Assembly: GCF_902506505.1 (NCBI RefSeq)
Contig: NZ_LR733406.1
Span: 1,696,017 to 1,760,016 of the forward strand
Reading direction: 5' to 3'
From: Pseudomonas sp. 8AS
GTDB taxonomy: Bacteria; Pseudomonadota; Gammaproteobacteria; Pseudomonadales; Pseudomonadaceae
DNA length: 64,000 nucleotides
Under the pieces are notes generated by a model, which saw only the letters and a program-made list of their open reading frames with translations, was not told the DNA's origin and searched no databases. A program made the position numbers and the translations under genes. Numbering within the stretch: position 1 is the stretch's first letter; each line of letters starts with the position of its first letter. Positions 47,686 through 56,801 of the stretch are shown one piece after another.

Positions 47686-47862
47686 TCAGTTAGCCCCGAG
47701 AAAGAAATCACACGCTTAACTTACCGCCGAGGCGGATGCCTGACAGCGCAGAAATTCCGACTAAAAATTTCAGGCGATTGTCGATTTCGCGCCGTGCGCT
47801 TCGACTACTGGCAGGAACCGCCGATGTGCAGCGGTCTTTATCTGATGAAAAGGAGAGCAACG

Positions 47863-48285
47863 ATGCGATTCATGGTGATAGTCAAGGCCACCGCCGACTC
47901 GGAAGCCGGGGTGATGCCCAGCGAGGAACTGCTGGCGGCCATGGGCCGCTACAACGAGGAACTGGTCAAGGCCGGGGTGATGAAGGCCGGCGAGGGCCTG
48001 CATCCCAGCAGCCGCGGCGTGCGGGTGAAGTTCTCTGGCAGCCAGCGCAGCGTGGTCGATGGCCCGTTCGCCGAGACCAAGGAGCTGATCGCCGGCTTCT
48101 GGCTGTGGGAAGTGGCCTCGCTGCAGGAATGCATCGACTGGGTCAAGCGCTGCCCCAACCCGATGCCCGGTGACTCCGAGATCGAGATCCGCCAGATCTT
48201 CGAGGCCGAGGACTTCGGTGCCGAGTTCACCCCCGAACTGCGCGAGCAGGAAGAGCGTCTGCGCGCGCAGATCAGCCAGGAGTGA
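47863..48285 (+). CDS. YCII-related (DGPF) domain protein
   Basis: 140 residues beginning MRFMVIVKATADSEAGVM, with AGGAGAG before the ATG. The family hallmark VVDGPFAETKELIAGFWLWEV (about 60-80) identifies the DGPF/YCII ferredoxin-like fold. Such proteins are often encoded with extracytoplasmic sigma factors or VOC proteins; here the next gene, 10 bp on, is a VOC protein and the pair forms an operon. Function unknown. Confidence 0.87.
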   Translation: MRFMVIVKATADSEAGVMPSEELLAAMGRYNEELVKAGVMKAGEGLHPSSRGVRVKFSGSQRSVVDGPFAETKELIAGFWLWEVASLQECIDWVKRCPNPMPGDSEIEIRQIFEAEDFGAEFTPELREQEERLRAQISQE

Positions 48286-48295
48286 GGAGACCAGC

Positions 48296-48733
48296 ATGAA
48301 GATCCACGCCTATCTGTTTTTCGCTGGCCAGTGCGCCGAGGCCATGGGTTTCTACGCCCAGTGCCTGGGCGGTGAGCTGAACCTGATGCGGTTCAGTGAC
48401 AATCCCGAGGGCGCCGAAGGCGTGCCGGCCGAGTACCGTGAGCGCATCCTGCATGCCTGCCTGATGGTCGGCGAGGAGGTGCTGATGGCCTCCGACAGCC
48501 TGCCCGAACAGGGTTGCGGAAGCGCCAGCGAGGCCACGGGAGTCAAGGGCTGCGCGATGTCGCTGCAGGTGGACAGTATCCGCGAGGCCGAGCGCCTGTT
48601 CGCCGCGCTGTCCGCCGGCGGCCAGGTGCGGATGCCGTTGCAGCAGACCTTCTGGGCCGCCCGCTTCGGCATGCTGGAGGATCGCTTCGGTGTGGCCTGG
48701 ATGATCAATTGCGAGGTCGATAAGGCCGGCTAA
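48296..48733 (+). CDS. VOC family protein, PhnB/3-demethylubiquinone methyltransferase-like
   Basis: 145 residues beginning MKIHAYLFFAGQCAEAMGFY, with a GAGGAG Shine-Dalgarno sequence. It is a two-half vicinal oxygen chelate fold with GEELNL-type strands, LMVGEEVLMASDS and FGMLEDRFGVAWMIN, as in PhnB/YjdN-like proteins. Despite database names it is not a methyltransferase. It probably shares a transcript with the YCII gene. Confidence 0.87.
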   Translation: MKIHAYLFFAGQCAEAMGFYAQCLGGELNLMRFSDNPEGAEGVPAEYRERILHACLMVGEEVLMASDSLPEQGCGSASEATGVKGCAMSLQVDSIREAERLFAALSAGGQVRMPLQQTFWAARFGMLEDRFGVAWMINCEVDKAG

Positions 48734-48793
48734 GCCACATGTCGGGGCACGCCGGGTTATCCTGAGTCCCCCTCAGCTTTCCGGCCGCGCCCC

Positions 48794-49207
48794 ATGCTGG
48801 TGATCTCCAACAGCGTCCACCTGCCCGACGATGAAGTCGAGCTGACCGCCATCCGTGCCCAGGGCGCCGGCGGGCAGAACGTCAACAAGGTGTCCAGCGC
48901 CGTACATTTGCGCTTCGACAGCCAGGCTTCGTCCCTGCCGCCGTTCTACAAGGAACGCCTGCTGGAGCTGCGCGACAGCCGCATCACCGCCGAGGGCGTG
49001 GTGATCATCAAGGCCCAGCAGTACCGCACCCAGGAACAGAACCGCGCCGACGCCCTGGAGCGCCTGGCCGAGCTGATCCGCAGCGCCGGCAAGACCGACA
49101 AGGCGCGGCGCCCGACCAAGCCGACCCTGGGCTCGAAGAAGCGCCGCCTGGAAGGCAAGAGCAAGCGCGGGGTGATCAAGGCCGGGCGCGGCAAGGTGGA
49201 TTTCTAG
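48794..49207 (+). CDS. arfB: Alternative ribosome-rescue factor ArfB (YaeJ)
   Basis: 137 residues beginning MLVISNSVHLPDDEVELT. The catalytic GGQ lies in RAQGAGGQNVNKVSS (about residue 27). The Lys/Arg-rich C-terminal tail (SKKRRLEGKSKRGVIKAGRGK) enters the empty mRNA channel. It hydrolyses peptidyl-tRNA on stalled ribosomes independently of stop codons. The length is right for ArfB, not for a full release factor. Confidence 0.95.
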   Translation: MLVISNSVHLPDDEVELTAIRAQGAGGQNVNKVSSAVHLRFDSQASSLPPFYKERLLELRDSRITAEGVVIIKAQQYRTQEQNRADALERLAELIRSAGKTDKARRPTKPTLGSKKRRLEGKSKRGVIKAGRGKVDF

Positions 49208-49342
49208 AGCGCACTTCGTCGGCGGCGTGGATAGCCAATTGCTACTGCTCGATTTGCCTGTGTATAAGCGAAGGCATGGCGCATCCTGCCGCCTGTCTGA
49301 GCTGGCAGGCCGGTGCGGAGCCGATCAACCGGGAGAGCGGTG

Positions 49343-50314
49343 GTGAGTGACACGAACAATGGGGTAACCGACAGCGCGGTGTACAAGACCCTGCTGGAGT
49401 CGACCAAGGCGATCCCGTGGAAGATCGACTGGAAGACCATGACCTTCGCCTATATCGGCCCGCAGATCGAAAGCCTGCTGGGCTGGACGCCGCAGAGCTG
49501 GGTCAGCGCCAACGACTGGGCCGAGCGCATGCATCCGGAAGACCGCGACACGGTGGTCAACTTCTGCGTTTCGCAGTCGCAGTGCGGCATCGACCACGAG
49601 GCGGACTACCGCGCCCTGACCAAGGACGGCGGCTACGTGTGGATCCGCGACGTGGTGCATGTGGTGCGCAACGCCGAAGGCGAGGTGGATTCGCTGATCG
49701 GCTTCATGTTCGACATCAGCGAGCGCAAGCAGACCGAGGAGCAGCTGCTGAAGCTGCAGAAGCAGCTGGAGGAGTTCTCCTACAAGGACGGCCTGACCGG
49801 CATCAACAACCGCCGCATGTTCGACTCGATCCTGCAGATCGAATGGGCCAACGCCCAGCGCACGCGCAAGCCGCTGTCGCTGATCCTGCTGGATATCGAC
49901 TACTTCAAGCAGTTCAACGACCACTTCGGCCACATCAAGGGCGATGACTGCCTGCGCCGCGTGGGCCAGGCCCTGCAGGGCGCGGCCGTGCGCCCGCGCG
50001 ATTGCGTGGCGCGTTTCGGCGGCGAGGAGTTCGTCCTGGTGCTGCCGGAAACCGACGCGGCATCGGCGCAACAGGTGGCCGAGCGTTGCCGCAAGCTGGT
50101 GCGCAAGCTGCGCATTCCTCACCCGCAGTCCAATGTGGCGCCGCTACTGACCATCAGCCTGGGCGTCGGCACCCTGGTGCCCGAGCAGGGCGATGCGCCG
50201 CTGGCCTTTATCGAGGCGGTGGACCGGCTGCTCTACCAGGCCAAGCAGCAGGGCCGTGACCGCCTGCAGTATGGCCACTGCGGTGGCGGCGAAGCGGACG
50301 CCTGCCAGGCCTGA
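49343..50314 (+). CDS. PAS-GGDEF diguanylate cyclase
   Basis: About 323 residues, starting at a GTG with GGGAGAG 5 bp upstream (MSDTNNGVTDSAVYKTL). The N-terminal PAS/PAC domain (about 20-135: YIGPQIESLLGWTPQSW, VNFCVSQS, IGFMFDISERKQTEEQ) is followed by a short coiled coil and a GGDEF domain with FGGEEFVLVLPE (about 225) and LSLILLDIDYFKQFND. A RxxD-type inhibitory site is not clearly at its usual place. It makes cyclic-di-GMP; there is no membrane segment, so it is cytosolic. Confidence 0.9.
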   Translation: MSDTNNGVTDSAVYKTLLESTKAIPWKIDWKTMTFAYIGPQIESLLGWTPQSWVSANDWAERMHPEDRDTVVNFCVSQSQCGIDHEADYRALTKDGGYVWIRDVVHVVRNAEGEVDSLIGFMFDISERKQTEEQLLKLQKQLEEFSYKDGLTGINNRRMFDSILQIEWANAQRTRKPLSLILLDIDYFKQFNDHFGHIKGDDCLRRVGQALQGAAVRPRDCVARFGGEEFVLVLPETDAASAQQVAERCRKLVRKLRIPHPQSNVAPLLTISLGVGTLVPEQGDAPLAFIEAVDRLLYQAKQQGRDRLQYGHCGGGEADACQA

Positions 50315-50316
50315 TC

Positions 50317-50488
50317 TAGCCCGGATTGCATCCTTGAGCTCCGCGGCGCGGTGTTCAAGCGTTGCTGCCAATTCGCGGCGTTTGCCACGGTTTCGTAGGG
50401 TGCGCCGTGCGCACCGGGGCCGCACCGGGGCGTGTTGGTGCGCAGGGCGCACCTTGCACGTCAGTCCGTAGCCCGGATGCAATCCGGG
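50317..50488. repeat. Nested repeats: family C palindrome inside a family E pair
   Basis: Family E half TAGCCCGGATTGCATCC (50317-50333) and GTAGCCCGGATGCAATCC (from 50468) flank a full family C palindrome (50395-50455: GTAGGGTGCGCCGTGCGCAC and its degenerate complement). It fills the convergent gap between the cyclase and the peptidase genes. Confidence 0.7.
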
Positions 50489-50499
50489 AAGTCAGGCGG

Positions 50500-51117
50500 C
50501 TAGCGCGCCGGCCCGCTCTGCGCCACCTGGGTGCGCAGGGCGCGGGCGACTTCGATCTGCCGCTGGTAGGCCGGGGCTTCGATGGCGTCGTGGTTGCGGG
50601 TGTAGCGGCGGGCAAATTCGCCCACGCCCCACTGCTGATATTGCTGCACGTGCAACAGCTCGTGGGCCCACAGCGCGACATTGTCCTGGGCGTCTGCGGC
50701 ATTGCGGAAGACGATGATGTCGATCAGCGTCACCGCCTGCACATCGGGGTTCTGCAGCATGGTATTGGCCGCGCCCAGGGTTTCGCCGTCGCCCACCTTG
50801 TAGCGCGCCGCGTCGAGTACGCCGATGTCGTAATAGGGCTCCAGCTGGGCGCGAATATGCAGGGGAATCGGCTGGGTGCCGCCGGCCGCGGCGCTGTCGC
50901 GCGACTGCAGCAGCCATTGTTCCAGCCCGGAGGCGGCCATCTGGCTGACATCCTGGTACAGCACCTCGATGTCCGCCTGGCTGATCGGCGCACAGAAGCA
51001 CACCAGCGTACAGACCTGCTGCTGTCCGCTCGGGCAGGCCAGCACCGAGGCGGCCAGGCCGAGTCCACCCAGCAGGGCGCTCAGGCGAAAGGTGCGACGT
51101 GAAAAAACAGCAGGCAA
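50500..51117 (-). CDS. Tat-exported putative zinc peptidase (DUF4157-like, HELLH)
   Basis: About 205 residues from a TTG start with GGGAGA 5 bp upstream. The N-terminus SRRTFRLSALLGGLGLAA fits a twin-arginine signal. Next comes a Cys-rich patch (ACPSGQQQVCTLVCFC) and, in the C-terminal half, WAHELLHVQQY, a gluzincin-type HExxH site, followed by EFARRYTRN. This matches the DUF4157/putative metallopeptidase group. If the Cys in LAC is a lipobox it could be a lipoprotein. Substrate unknown; flanked by family C/E repeats. Confidence 0.75.
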   Translation of the reverse strand: MPAVFSRRTFRLSALLGGLGLAASVLACPSGQQQVCTLVCFCAPISQADIEVLYQDVSQMAASGLEQWLLQSRDSAAAGGTQPIPLHIRAQLEPYYDIGVLDAARYKVGDGETLGAANTMLQNPDVQAVTLIDIIVFRNAADAQDNVALWAHELLHVQQYQQWGVGEFARRYTRNHDAIEAPAYQRQIEVARALRTQVAQSGPAR

Positions 51118-51217
51118 GGGCGTCTCCCGAAACAATAAAACCGGCCAGGCTCCGCCTGGAGCGGGGCGCGCGGGGGTTGGACAGTGGCTGCAGGTTTTGG
51201 TGCCAAGCGCAGGGCCC

Positions 51218-51238
51218 GTAGGGTGCGCCGTGCGCACC
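51218..51238. repeat. Family C palindrome, single arm
   Basis: GTAGGGTGCGCCGTGCGCAC, itself containing the short palindrome GTGCGCAC, between the putative selenate permease and the peptidase gene. Confidence 0.75.
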
Positions 51239-51257
51239 GGGAGCAGGCAAGGGTTGG

Positions 51258-52025
51258 TTAGGCCCTGACCCAGCGCTGCCGCGTCCAGCCGCTCAGCGCA
51301 TCGACGCCGAATACCAGCACCAGCATGGCCAGGATCACCGTGCTGGCCTGGGCCTCCTGGAACAGACTGAGGCTGACGTAGAGCATCTGCCCGAGGCCGC
51401 CGGCGCCGACGAAGCCGAGCACGCTGGCCATGCGGATGTTGTTTTCCCAGCGGTACAGGCAGTAGGCCAGAAGCTGCGGCCACAGGTTGGGCAAGGTGCC
51501 GTAGCAGAAGGCGGCGACCTGGCTGCCGCCCTGCAGGCGAATCGCCTCGGCCGGCGCGGTGGGGGTATTTTCCAGCGCCTCGGCAAACAGCCGGCCGAGC
51601 ACCCCGGCGGTGTGCAAGGCCAGGGCCAGGGTGCCGGCATTCGGGCCGAGCCCTGCGGCCAGTACCATCAGCGCGGCCCAGACCAGCTCGGGGATCGCGC
51701 GCAGGGCATTGAGCAGCAAACGCGCGGCGCTCTGCAGCGGCCAGCCGAAGCGCCCGGCCGCCGGCAGCGCCAGGAGCAGGCCGCACACGGCGGCGAGCAA
51801 GGTGCCGAGGGCCGACATGGCCAGGGTTTCCAGGGCGCCACGGGCGATGGCCGCCAGGTGCCCGGCGCTCAGGTCCGGGCTGAGGAAGCGCTGCACGTAG
51901 CCGGCCATCCGGCCCAGGCTGTCGCCACTGGTCAGCGCGCCCAGGTCGATGCCCAGATAGGCGAACGAGGCGAATACGGCGGCGCCGATGCCGCACAGCA
52001 GCAACAGGTTGACCAGCCGGTTCAT
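51258..52025 (-). CDS. Putative selenate ABC transporter permease (PhnE-like), second
   Basis: 255 residues beginning MNRLVNLLLLCGIGAAVFA. It is a BPD_transp_1 permease with five to six helices and the EAA-type loop EAIRLQGGSQVAAFCYGTLP (about 150). It resembles PhnE phosphonate permeases. It overlaps the first permease gene by 4 bp (ATGA) and is last in the operon. Confidence 0.87.
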   Translation of the reverse strand: MNRLVNLLLLCGIGAAVFASFAYLGIDLGALTSGDSLGRMAGYVQRFLSPDLSAGHLAAIARGALETLAMSALGTLLAAVCGLLLALPAAGRFGWPLQSAARLLLNALRAIPELVWAALMVLAAGLGPNAGTLALALHTAGVLGRLFAEALENTPTAPAEAIRLQGGSQVAAFCYGTLPNLWPQLLAYCLYRWENNIRMASVLGFVGAGGLGQMLYVSLSLFQEAQASTVILAMLVLVFGVDALSGWTRQRWVRA

Positions 52026-52849
52026 GCCAGCCTCCCGCGCAGCAGGCGGCTGAGCAGGTCGGCCAGCAGCACCAGCAGGAGGAAGGTCAGCAGCATGCTG
52101 GCCACCTCACCGCCGGCGAACATGCGCAGCGACAGGTCGATCTGCTGGCCCAGGCCGCCGGCGCCGACGAAGCCCATCACCACCGAGGCGCGGATCGCGC
52201 ATTCCCAGCGGTACACCGTGTAGGAGGTCAGCTCCGCCGCGGCATTCGGCAGGATGCCGTAGACGAACGCCGCCAGCCGGCCGCCGCCGGCCTGCAGCAG
52301 GGCGTGGGCCGGGCGCTGGTCGACCGACTCGAAGATTTCCGCATAGACCTTGCCGAGCATGCCGCTGTAGGTGATGGCGATGGCCAGCACCCCGGCGGTG
52401 GGGCCGAGGCCGACGGCGCGGACGAACAGCAGGGCCCAGACGATTTCCGGCACGCTGCGCAGGAAGATCAGCAGGCCGCGTACCGGCCAGCGCAGCAACT
52501 GGGCCAGCAGTTTGGGCCGCCCGCCCCGAGCGGCGGCGGACAGCGACAGCGCGCGGCTGGCCAGCAGGCTGGCCGGGATCGCCAGCAGCAGGGCCAGGGC
52601 CATGCCGGCGGTGGCGATGGCCAGGGTCTGCAGGGTGGCGTCGAGCAGCAGGCGGAGGAAGTCCGGGGCATGCGCCGGCGGCCAGAAGGCGGCGACGAAA
52701 CGGCCCATCTCGCTCTGGCTGTCGGCGGCCAGCAGCACGCCCAAGTCCAGCTCGCTCATGCGCATGCCCGGCCACAGCAGGACCAGTGCCAGCAGGGTCA
52801 GCAGCAGGCGGGGCAGGGCGGCCGGATCGCGGCTGGCGCTGGTCAGCAT
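52022..52849 (-). CDS. Putative selenate ABC transporter permease (PhnE-like), first
   Basis: About 275 residues beginning MLTSASRDPAALPRLLLT. It is a PhnE-like permease with six or so helices, SVPEIVWALLFVRAVGLGP and the EAA loop HALLQAGGGRLAAFVYGILP. It is paralogous to the next gene, so the channel is probably a heterodimer. The start overlaps the ATPase stop by 7 bp; the much longer upstream frame is shadow of the ATPase. Confidence 0.87.
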   Translation of the reverse strand: MLTSASRDPAALPRLLLTLLALVLLWPGMRMSELDLGVLLAADSQSEMGRFVAAFWPPAHAPDFLRLLLDATLQTLAIATAGMALALLLAIPASLLASRALSLSAAARGGRPKLLAQLLRWPVRGLLIFLRSVPEIVWALLFVRAVGLGPTAGVLAIAITYSGMLGKVYAEIFESVDQRPAHALLQAGGGRLAAFVYGILPNAAAELTSYTVYRWECAIRASVVMGFVGAGGLGQQIDLSLRMFAGGEVASMLLTFLLLVLLADLLSRLLRGRLA

Positions 52850-53640
52850 CGCGGGATCTGCAGGCTCAGGGTCAGGCTGGGCGCGGGCGGCGAGAGCAGC
52901 TGTTCGTTGGCGTACAGGGCATCGAGCTGGGCCTGGTCGACTTCGCCGGCGGGGCGGTCGAAGAGGATCTGCCCGTCGCGCAGGCCGATGACCCGCGGGA
53001 AGTGGGCCAGGGCCAGCTCCACCGCATGCAGGCTGGCGACCAGGGTCACGCCATGCTGTTCGGCATGCCGGCACAGCACGCTCAGGGTGTGCTCGGCCAG
53101 CACTGGGTCCATGGCCGACACCGGTTCGTCGGCCAGCAGCACCTCGGGCGCCTGGTACAGCGCGCGGGCGATGCCGACGCGTTGCAACTGGCCACCGGAG
53201 AGCTGCTGGCACTGGGCGAACAGCTTGTCGGCCAGGTCCAGCCTGGCCAGCTCGCGGCGTGCGCCGGGGATATCCACGGGATGCAGCAGATTCAGCAGGC
53301 TCTTGCCCAGGCCCCACTGGCCGAGCTTGCCGGCCAGCACCGCGGTGACCACCCGCTGCCGTGGCGGCAGGGGCGGCGCCTGGTGGATCAGGCCGATGCG
53401 GGCGCGCAGGCGTTGCCGTTGGCGGCCGGACAGTTGCCAGGGTTGCTCGCCGAGCACCAGCACCTCGCCGCTGCTCGGTTGCAGGGCGGTGGCCAGCAGG
53501 TTGAGCAGGCTCGACTTGCCGGCCCCGGACGGTCCGATGATGGCGACCCGCTCGCCGGCGGCGATGTGCAGGTCCACGCTGCGCAGGGCGTGGACCGCGT
53601 TGCCGTGGCTGAGGCGGGCGCCGGACAGGCGCAGGGTCAT
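52843..53640 (-). CDS. Putative selenate ABC transporter ATPase (PhnC-like)
   Basis: About 265 residues beginning MTLRLSGARLSHGNAVHA. Walker A GPSGAGKSS (about residue 36), signature LSGGQLQRVGIARAL, Walker B VLLADEPVSAMDP and the H-loop SLHAVEL are all present. It is a PhnC-type ATPase. The start overlaps the binding-protein stop by 4 bp. Confidence 0.88.
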   Translation of the reverse strand: MTLRLSGARLSHGNAVHALRSVDLHIAAGERVAIIGPSGAGKSSLLNLLATALQPSSGEVLVLGEQPWQLSGRQRQRLRARIGLIHQAPPLPPRQRVVTAVLAGKLGQWGLGKSLLNLLHPVDIPGARRELARLDLADKLFAQCQQLSGGQLQRVGIARALYQAPEVLLADEPVSAMDPVLAEHTLSVLCRHAEQHGVTLVASLHAVELALAHFPRVIGLRDGQILFDRPAGEVDQAQLDALYANEQLLSPPAPSLTLSLQIPRC

Positions 53641-54488
53641 TTCAGCAGGTCGGCGGCGCGGGCGGCGTCCTCGATGCCCTTGTAGTTCTCCGGCTTGGTT
53701 TCGATGAAGCGGCTGGCGGCCTGCAGGTCGAGGATCGCCTTGTGCGCAGGAACGGCCGGGTCGAGAGCGAGGAAGGCGGCCTTGATCTTCTCGGTCAGGG
53801 CCGGATCGAGGGTGCCGCGCACGGTCCAGTTGTAGTCGTAGTAGGTCGGGGTGGTGGCGAAGACCTTGACCTTGCTGGTGTCGACCTTGCCGGCGGCGAC
53901 CAGCTTGTCCCACACGCTGGCGTTGAGTACGCCGCCGTCGACCTTGCCGGCCTGCACCCAGGCGGCGGTGGCGTCATGGGCGCCGGAGTAGCCGACGCGG
54001 CTGAAGAAGGTTTCCGGCTTGATCCCGTCCTGCAGCATGAAATAGCGCGGCATCAGGCTGCCGGAGGTGGACGATACCGAACCGAAGGCGAAGGTCTTGC
54101 CCTTGAGGTCGGCCAGCGACTTTACGTCCGGGTTGGCGCTGATGAACTTGCTGGTGAACTGGGCATCCTGCTCGCGCTGTACCAGCGGGATGGCGTTGCC
54201 GGTCTTCAGGCGCACCTGGACGAAGGTGAAACCGCCGAGCCAGGCCAGGTCCAGGCGGTCGGTGGCCAGGGCCTCGACCACGGCCGGGTAGTCAGCGACC
54301 GGGACGAACTCCACTTTCATGCCCAGCTGCTGTTCCAGGTAGGCGCCCAGCGGCTTGAACTTGCGCAGCAGTTCGGTGGGCGCTTCGTCGGGAATGGCCG
54401 AGACGCGCAGCACGTCGGCGGCCTGGGTCAGGCTGGCGGACAGGGACAGGGCAAAGCCGGCGGCGAGCGCCAAGGTACGCTTGAGCAT
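53637..54488 (-). CDS. Putative selenate ABC transporter substrate-binding protein (PhnD/PtxB-like)
   Basis: About 283 residues beginning MLKRTLALAAGFALSLSAS. A Sec signal peptide ends near TQAAD, followed by a PhnD-type fold (LRVSAIPDEAPTELLRKFKP, FAFGSVSSTSGSLMPRYF, YSGAHDATAAWVQAGKVDGG). A PhnD-like subfamily encoded next to selD is annotated as a putative selenate binder on genomic grounds. The divergent selD gene here fits that subfamily. The oxyanion itself has not been deduced from residues. First gene of the transporter operon. Confidence 0.85.
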   Translation of the reverse strand: MLKRTLALAAGFALSLSASLTQAADVLRVSAIPDEAPTELLRKFKPLGAYLEQQLGMKVEFVPVADYPAVVEALATDRLDLAWLGGFTFVQVRLKTGNAIPLVQREQDAQFTSKFISANPDVKSLADLKGKTFAFGSVSSTSGSLMPRYFMLQDGIKPETFFSRVGYSGAHDATAAWVQAGKVDGGVLNASVWDKLVAAGKVDTSKVKVFATTPTYYDYNWTVRGTLDPALTEKIKAAFLALDPAVPAHKAILDLQAASRFIETKPENYKGIEDAARAADLLK

Positions 54489-54660
54489 GGGAGTTCTCCG
54501 GTTCAATAGCGGAAAAAACGAGGAAGCGCGGACGAGCCGTCGGCTGCGCCTGCGCTCCGTCAGGGTAGTAGAAACGGCGGCGATTATATGAGGCGCGGCG
54601 GGAAAGGCCAGCTTTGCTAGAATCCGCGACCTGTTTTCCGATTTGCCGAGAGCGTTACCG

Positions 54661-55695
54661 ATGAGCGAGCCGATCCGCCTGACCCAGTACAGCCATGGAG
54701 CCGGTTGTGGCTGCAAGATTTCCCCCAAGGTGCTGGAAGTGATCCTGGCCGGCAGCGGCGCGCAGAACCTCGACCCCAAACTGTGGGTCGGCAATGCCTC
54801 GCGTGACGATGCGGCGGTCTATGCCCTGGACGAGGAGCGCGGGGTGGTCTCGACCACCGACTTCTTCATGCCGATCGTCGACGATCCCTATGATTTCGGC
54901 CGCATTGCCGCCACCAACGCGATCAGCGACATCTACGCCATGGGCGGCGACCCGCTGATGGCCATCGCCATCCTTGGTTGGCCGGTCAACGTGCTGGCGC
55001 CGGAAGTGGCCCGCGAAGTGATCCGCGGCGGCCGCGCGGTGTGCGATGCGGCCGGCATCCCGCTGGCTGGCGGCCACTCGATCGACGCCCCGGAGCCGAT
55101 CTTCGGCCTGGCGGTGACCGGCGTGGTCGAGAAGCAGCACATGAAACGCAACGACACTGCCACGGCCGGCTGCCGGCTGTACCTCTCCAAGCCGCTGGGC
55201 ATCGGCATCCTCACCACCGCCGAAAAGAAGGCCAAGCTGCGCGCCGAGGACGTCGGCCTGGCGCGCGACTGGATGTGCACCTTGAACAAACCCGGCAGCC
55301 GCTTCGGCAAGCTGGCCGGGGTCACGGCGATGACCGACGTCACCGGCTTCGGCCTGCTCGGCCACCTGGTGGAGATGGCCGATGGCGCAGGCCTCACCGC
55401 CCAGCTGGACTACGCCGCCGTGCCGCGCCTGCCGGGGGTCGATTACTACCTGGCCGAGGGTTGCGTGCCGGGCGGCACATTGCGCAACTTCGACAGTTAT
55501 GGCGACAAGATTGCCCCCATCACCGACGCGCAGCGCGACCTGCTGTGTGATCCGCAAACCAGCGGCGGCCTGCTGATCGCCGTCACCCCGGAGGGCGAGG
55601 CCGAGTTCCTCGCCGTGGCCGCCGAGCTGGGCCTGAATCTGGCGCCGATCGGCCGTCTGGCTCCGCGACAGAGCCACGCGGTAGAGGTGCTGTGA
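54661..55695 (+). CDS. selD: Selenide, water dikinase (selenophosphate synthetase)
   Basis: About 344 residues beginning [19 protein letters not shown]. The Cys-Gly-Cys site (first Cys in the catalytic position, no Sec codon) and the following Lys are the active site. AIRS-like domains follow ([33 protein letters not shown] is the conserved region around 70-100; [14 protein letters not shown] about 235). It makes selenophosphate from selenide and ATP. It is divergent from the putative selenate transporter across 172 bp and coupled to selU by a TGATG overlap. Confidence 0.96.
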   Translation: MSEPIRLTQYSHGAGCGCKISPKVLEVILAGSGAQNLDPKLWVGNASRDDAAVYALDEERGVVSTTDFFMPIVDDPYDFGRIAATNAISDIYAMGGDPLMAIAILGWPVNVLAPEVAREVIRGGRAVCDAAGIPLAGGHSIDAPEPIFGLAVTGVVEKQHMKRNDTATAGCRLYLSKPLGIGILTTAEKKAKLRAEDVGLARDWMCTLNKPGSRFGKLAGVTAMTDVTGFGLLGHLVEMADGAGLTAQLDYAAVPRLPGVDYYLAEGCVPGGTLRNFDSYGDKIAPITDAQRDLLCDPQTSGGLLIAVTPEGEAEFLAVAAELGLNLAPIGRLAPRQSHAVEVL

Positions 55696-56801
55696 TGCGC
55701 AACAACAGCAGCGACTACCGCCAGATATTCCTGGGCGACATCCCGCTGATGGACATGCGCGCCCCGGTGGAGTTCTCCAAGGGCGCCTTCCCCGGCGTGG
55801 TCAACCTGCCGCTGATGAACGACATCGAGCGGCAACGGGTCGGCACCTGCTACAAGCAGCACGGCCAGCAGGCGGCCATCGAGCTGGGCCACAAGCTGGT
55901 CTGCGGCCAGGTCAAGGCCGAGCGGGTCGAGGCCTGGAGCGCCTTCGCCAAGGCCCACCCCGAGGGCTACCTGTACTGTTTCCGCGGCGGCCTGCGCTCG
56001 CAGATCGTCCAGCAGTGGCTGGCCGAGGTCGGCATCGACTACCCGCGGGTGCTCGGCGGCTACAAGGCCATGCGCACCTTCCTGATCGAAACCACCCAGC
56101 AGGCGGTGGCCGAGTGCGACTTCGTCATAGTCGGCGGCATGACCGGCACCGGCAAGACCGAGGTGATCGCCCAGCTGGGCAACAGCCTGGACCTGGAGGG
56201 CCACGCCAACCACCGCGGCTCCAGCTTCGGCAAGCGCGCCACGCTGCAGCCGGGGCAGATCGACTTCGAGAACCGCCTGGCCATCGACATTCTCAAGCAG
56301 CGCGCCGCCGGCACCGAGCAGTTTGTGCTGGAGGACGAGAGCCGCCTGGTCGGCAGCTGCTCGCTGCCGCTGGAACTGCACCAGGGCATGCAGGGTTATC
56401 CGCTGGTATGGCTGGAAGACAGCTTCGAAGGCCGCGTCGAGCGCATCCTGCGCGACTACGTGATCGACCTGTGCGCCGAGTTCATCGTCGTGCATGGCGC
56501 CGAGGATGGCGCGCGCCTGTTTGCCGAGCGCCTGCTGCAGAGCCTGAGCAATATCCAGAAGCGCCTGGGCGGCGAACGTTACCAGCGCCTGCTGGCGATC
56601 ATGCAGGCGGCGCTGGCCGAGCAGCAGCGCAGCGCCAGCGTGGATTTGCATCGCGGCTGGATTGAAGGCCTACTGCGCGAATACTACGACCCCATGTATG
56701 CCTTCCAGCGCGACAGCAAGGCGGGGCGTATCGAGTTTGCCGGCGAGCAGGCGGCCGTTGTGGCCTACCTGCGTGACCGTGCCCTACGGAGAACGTCATG
56801 A
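55695..56801 (+). CDS. selU: tRNA 2-selenouridine synthase
   Basis: About 368 residues beginning [15 protein letters not shown]; also named mnmH or ybbB. The N-terminal rhodanese domain has the catalytic Cys in [12 protein letters not shown] (about residue 96). The C-terminal P-loop domain has [11 protein letters not shown] (about 146). It replaces sulfur with selenium at the wobble uridine of Lys, Glu and Gln tRNAs using selenophosphate from SelD. The ATG overlaps the selD stop. Confidence 0.96.
   Translation: MRNNSSDYRQIFLGDIPLMDMRAPVEFSKGAFPGVVNLPLMNDIERQRVGTCYKQHGQQAAIELGHKLVCGQVKAERVEAWSAFAKAHPEGYLYCFRGGLRSQIVQQWLAEVGIDYPRVLGGYKAMRTFLIETTQQAVAECDFVIVGGMTGTGKTEVIAQLGNSLDLEGHANHRGSSFGKRATLQPGQIDFENRLAIDILKQRAAGTEQFVLEDESRLVGSCSLPLELHQGMQGYPLVWLEDSFEGRVERILRDYVIDLCAEFIVVHGAEDGARLFAERLLQSLSNIQKRLGGERYQRLLAIMQAALAEQQRSASVDLHRGWIEGLLREYYDPMYAFQRDSKAGRIEFAGEQAAVVAYLRDRALRRTS

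Noticed and set aside
48296..48733. Annotation as 3-demethylubiquinone-9 3-methyltransferase
   Set aside because: The fold is VOC/PhnB-like with no SAM-binding motif.
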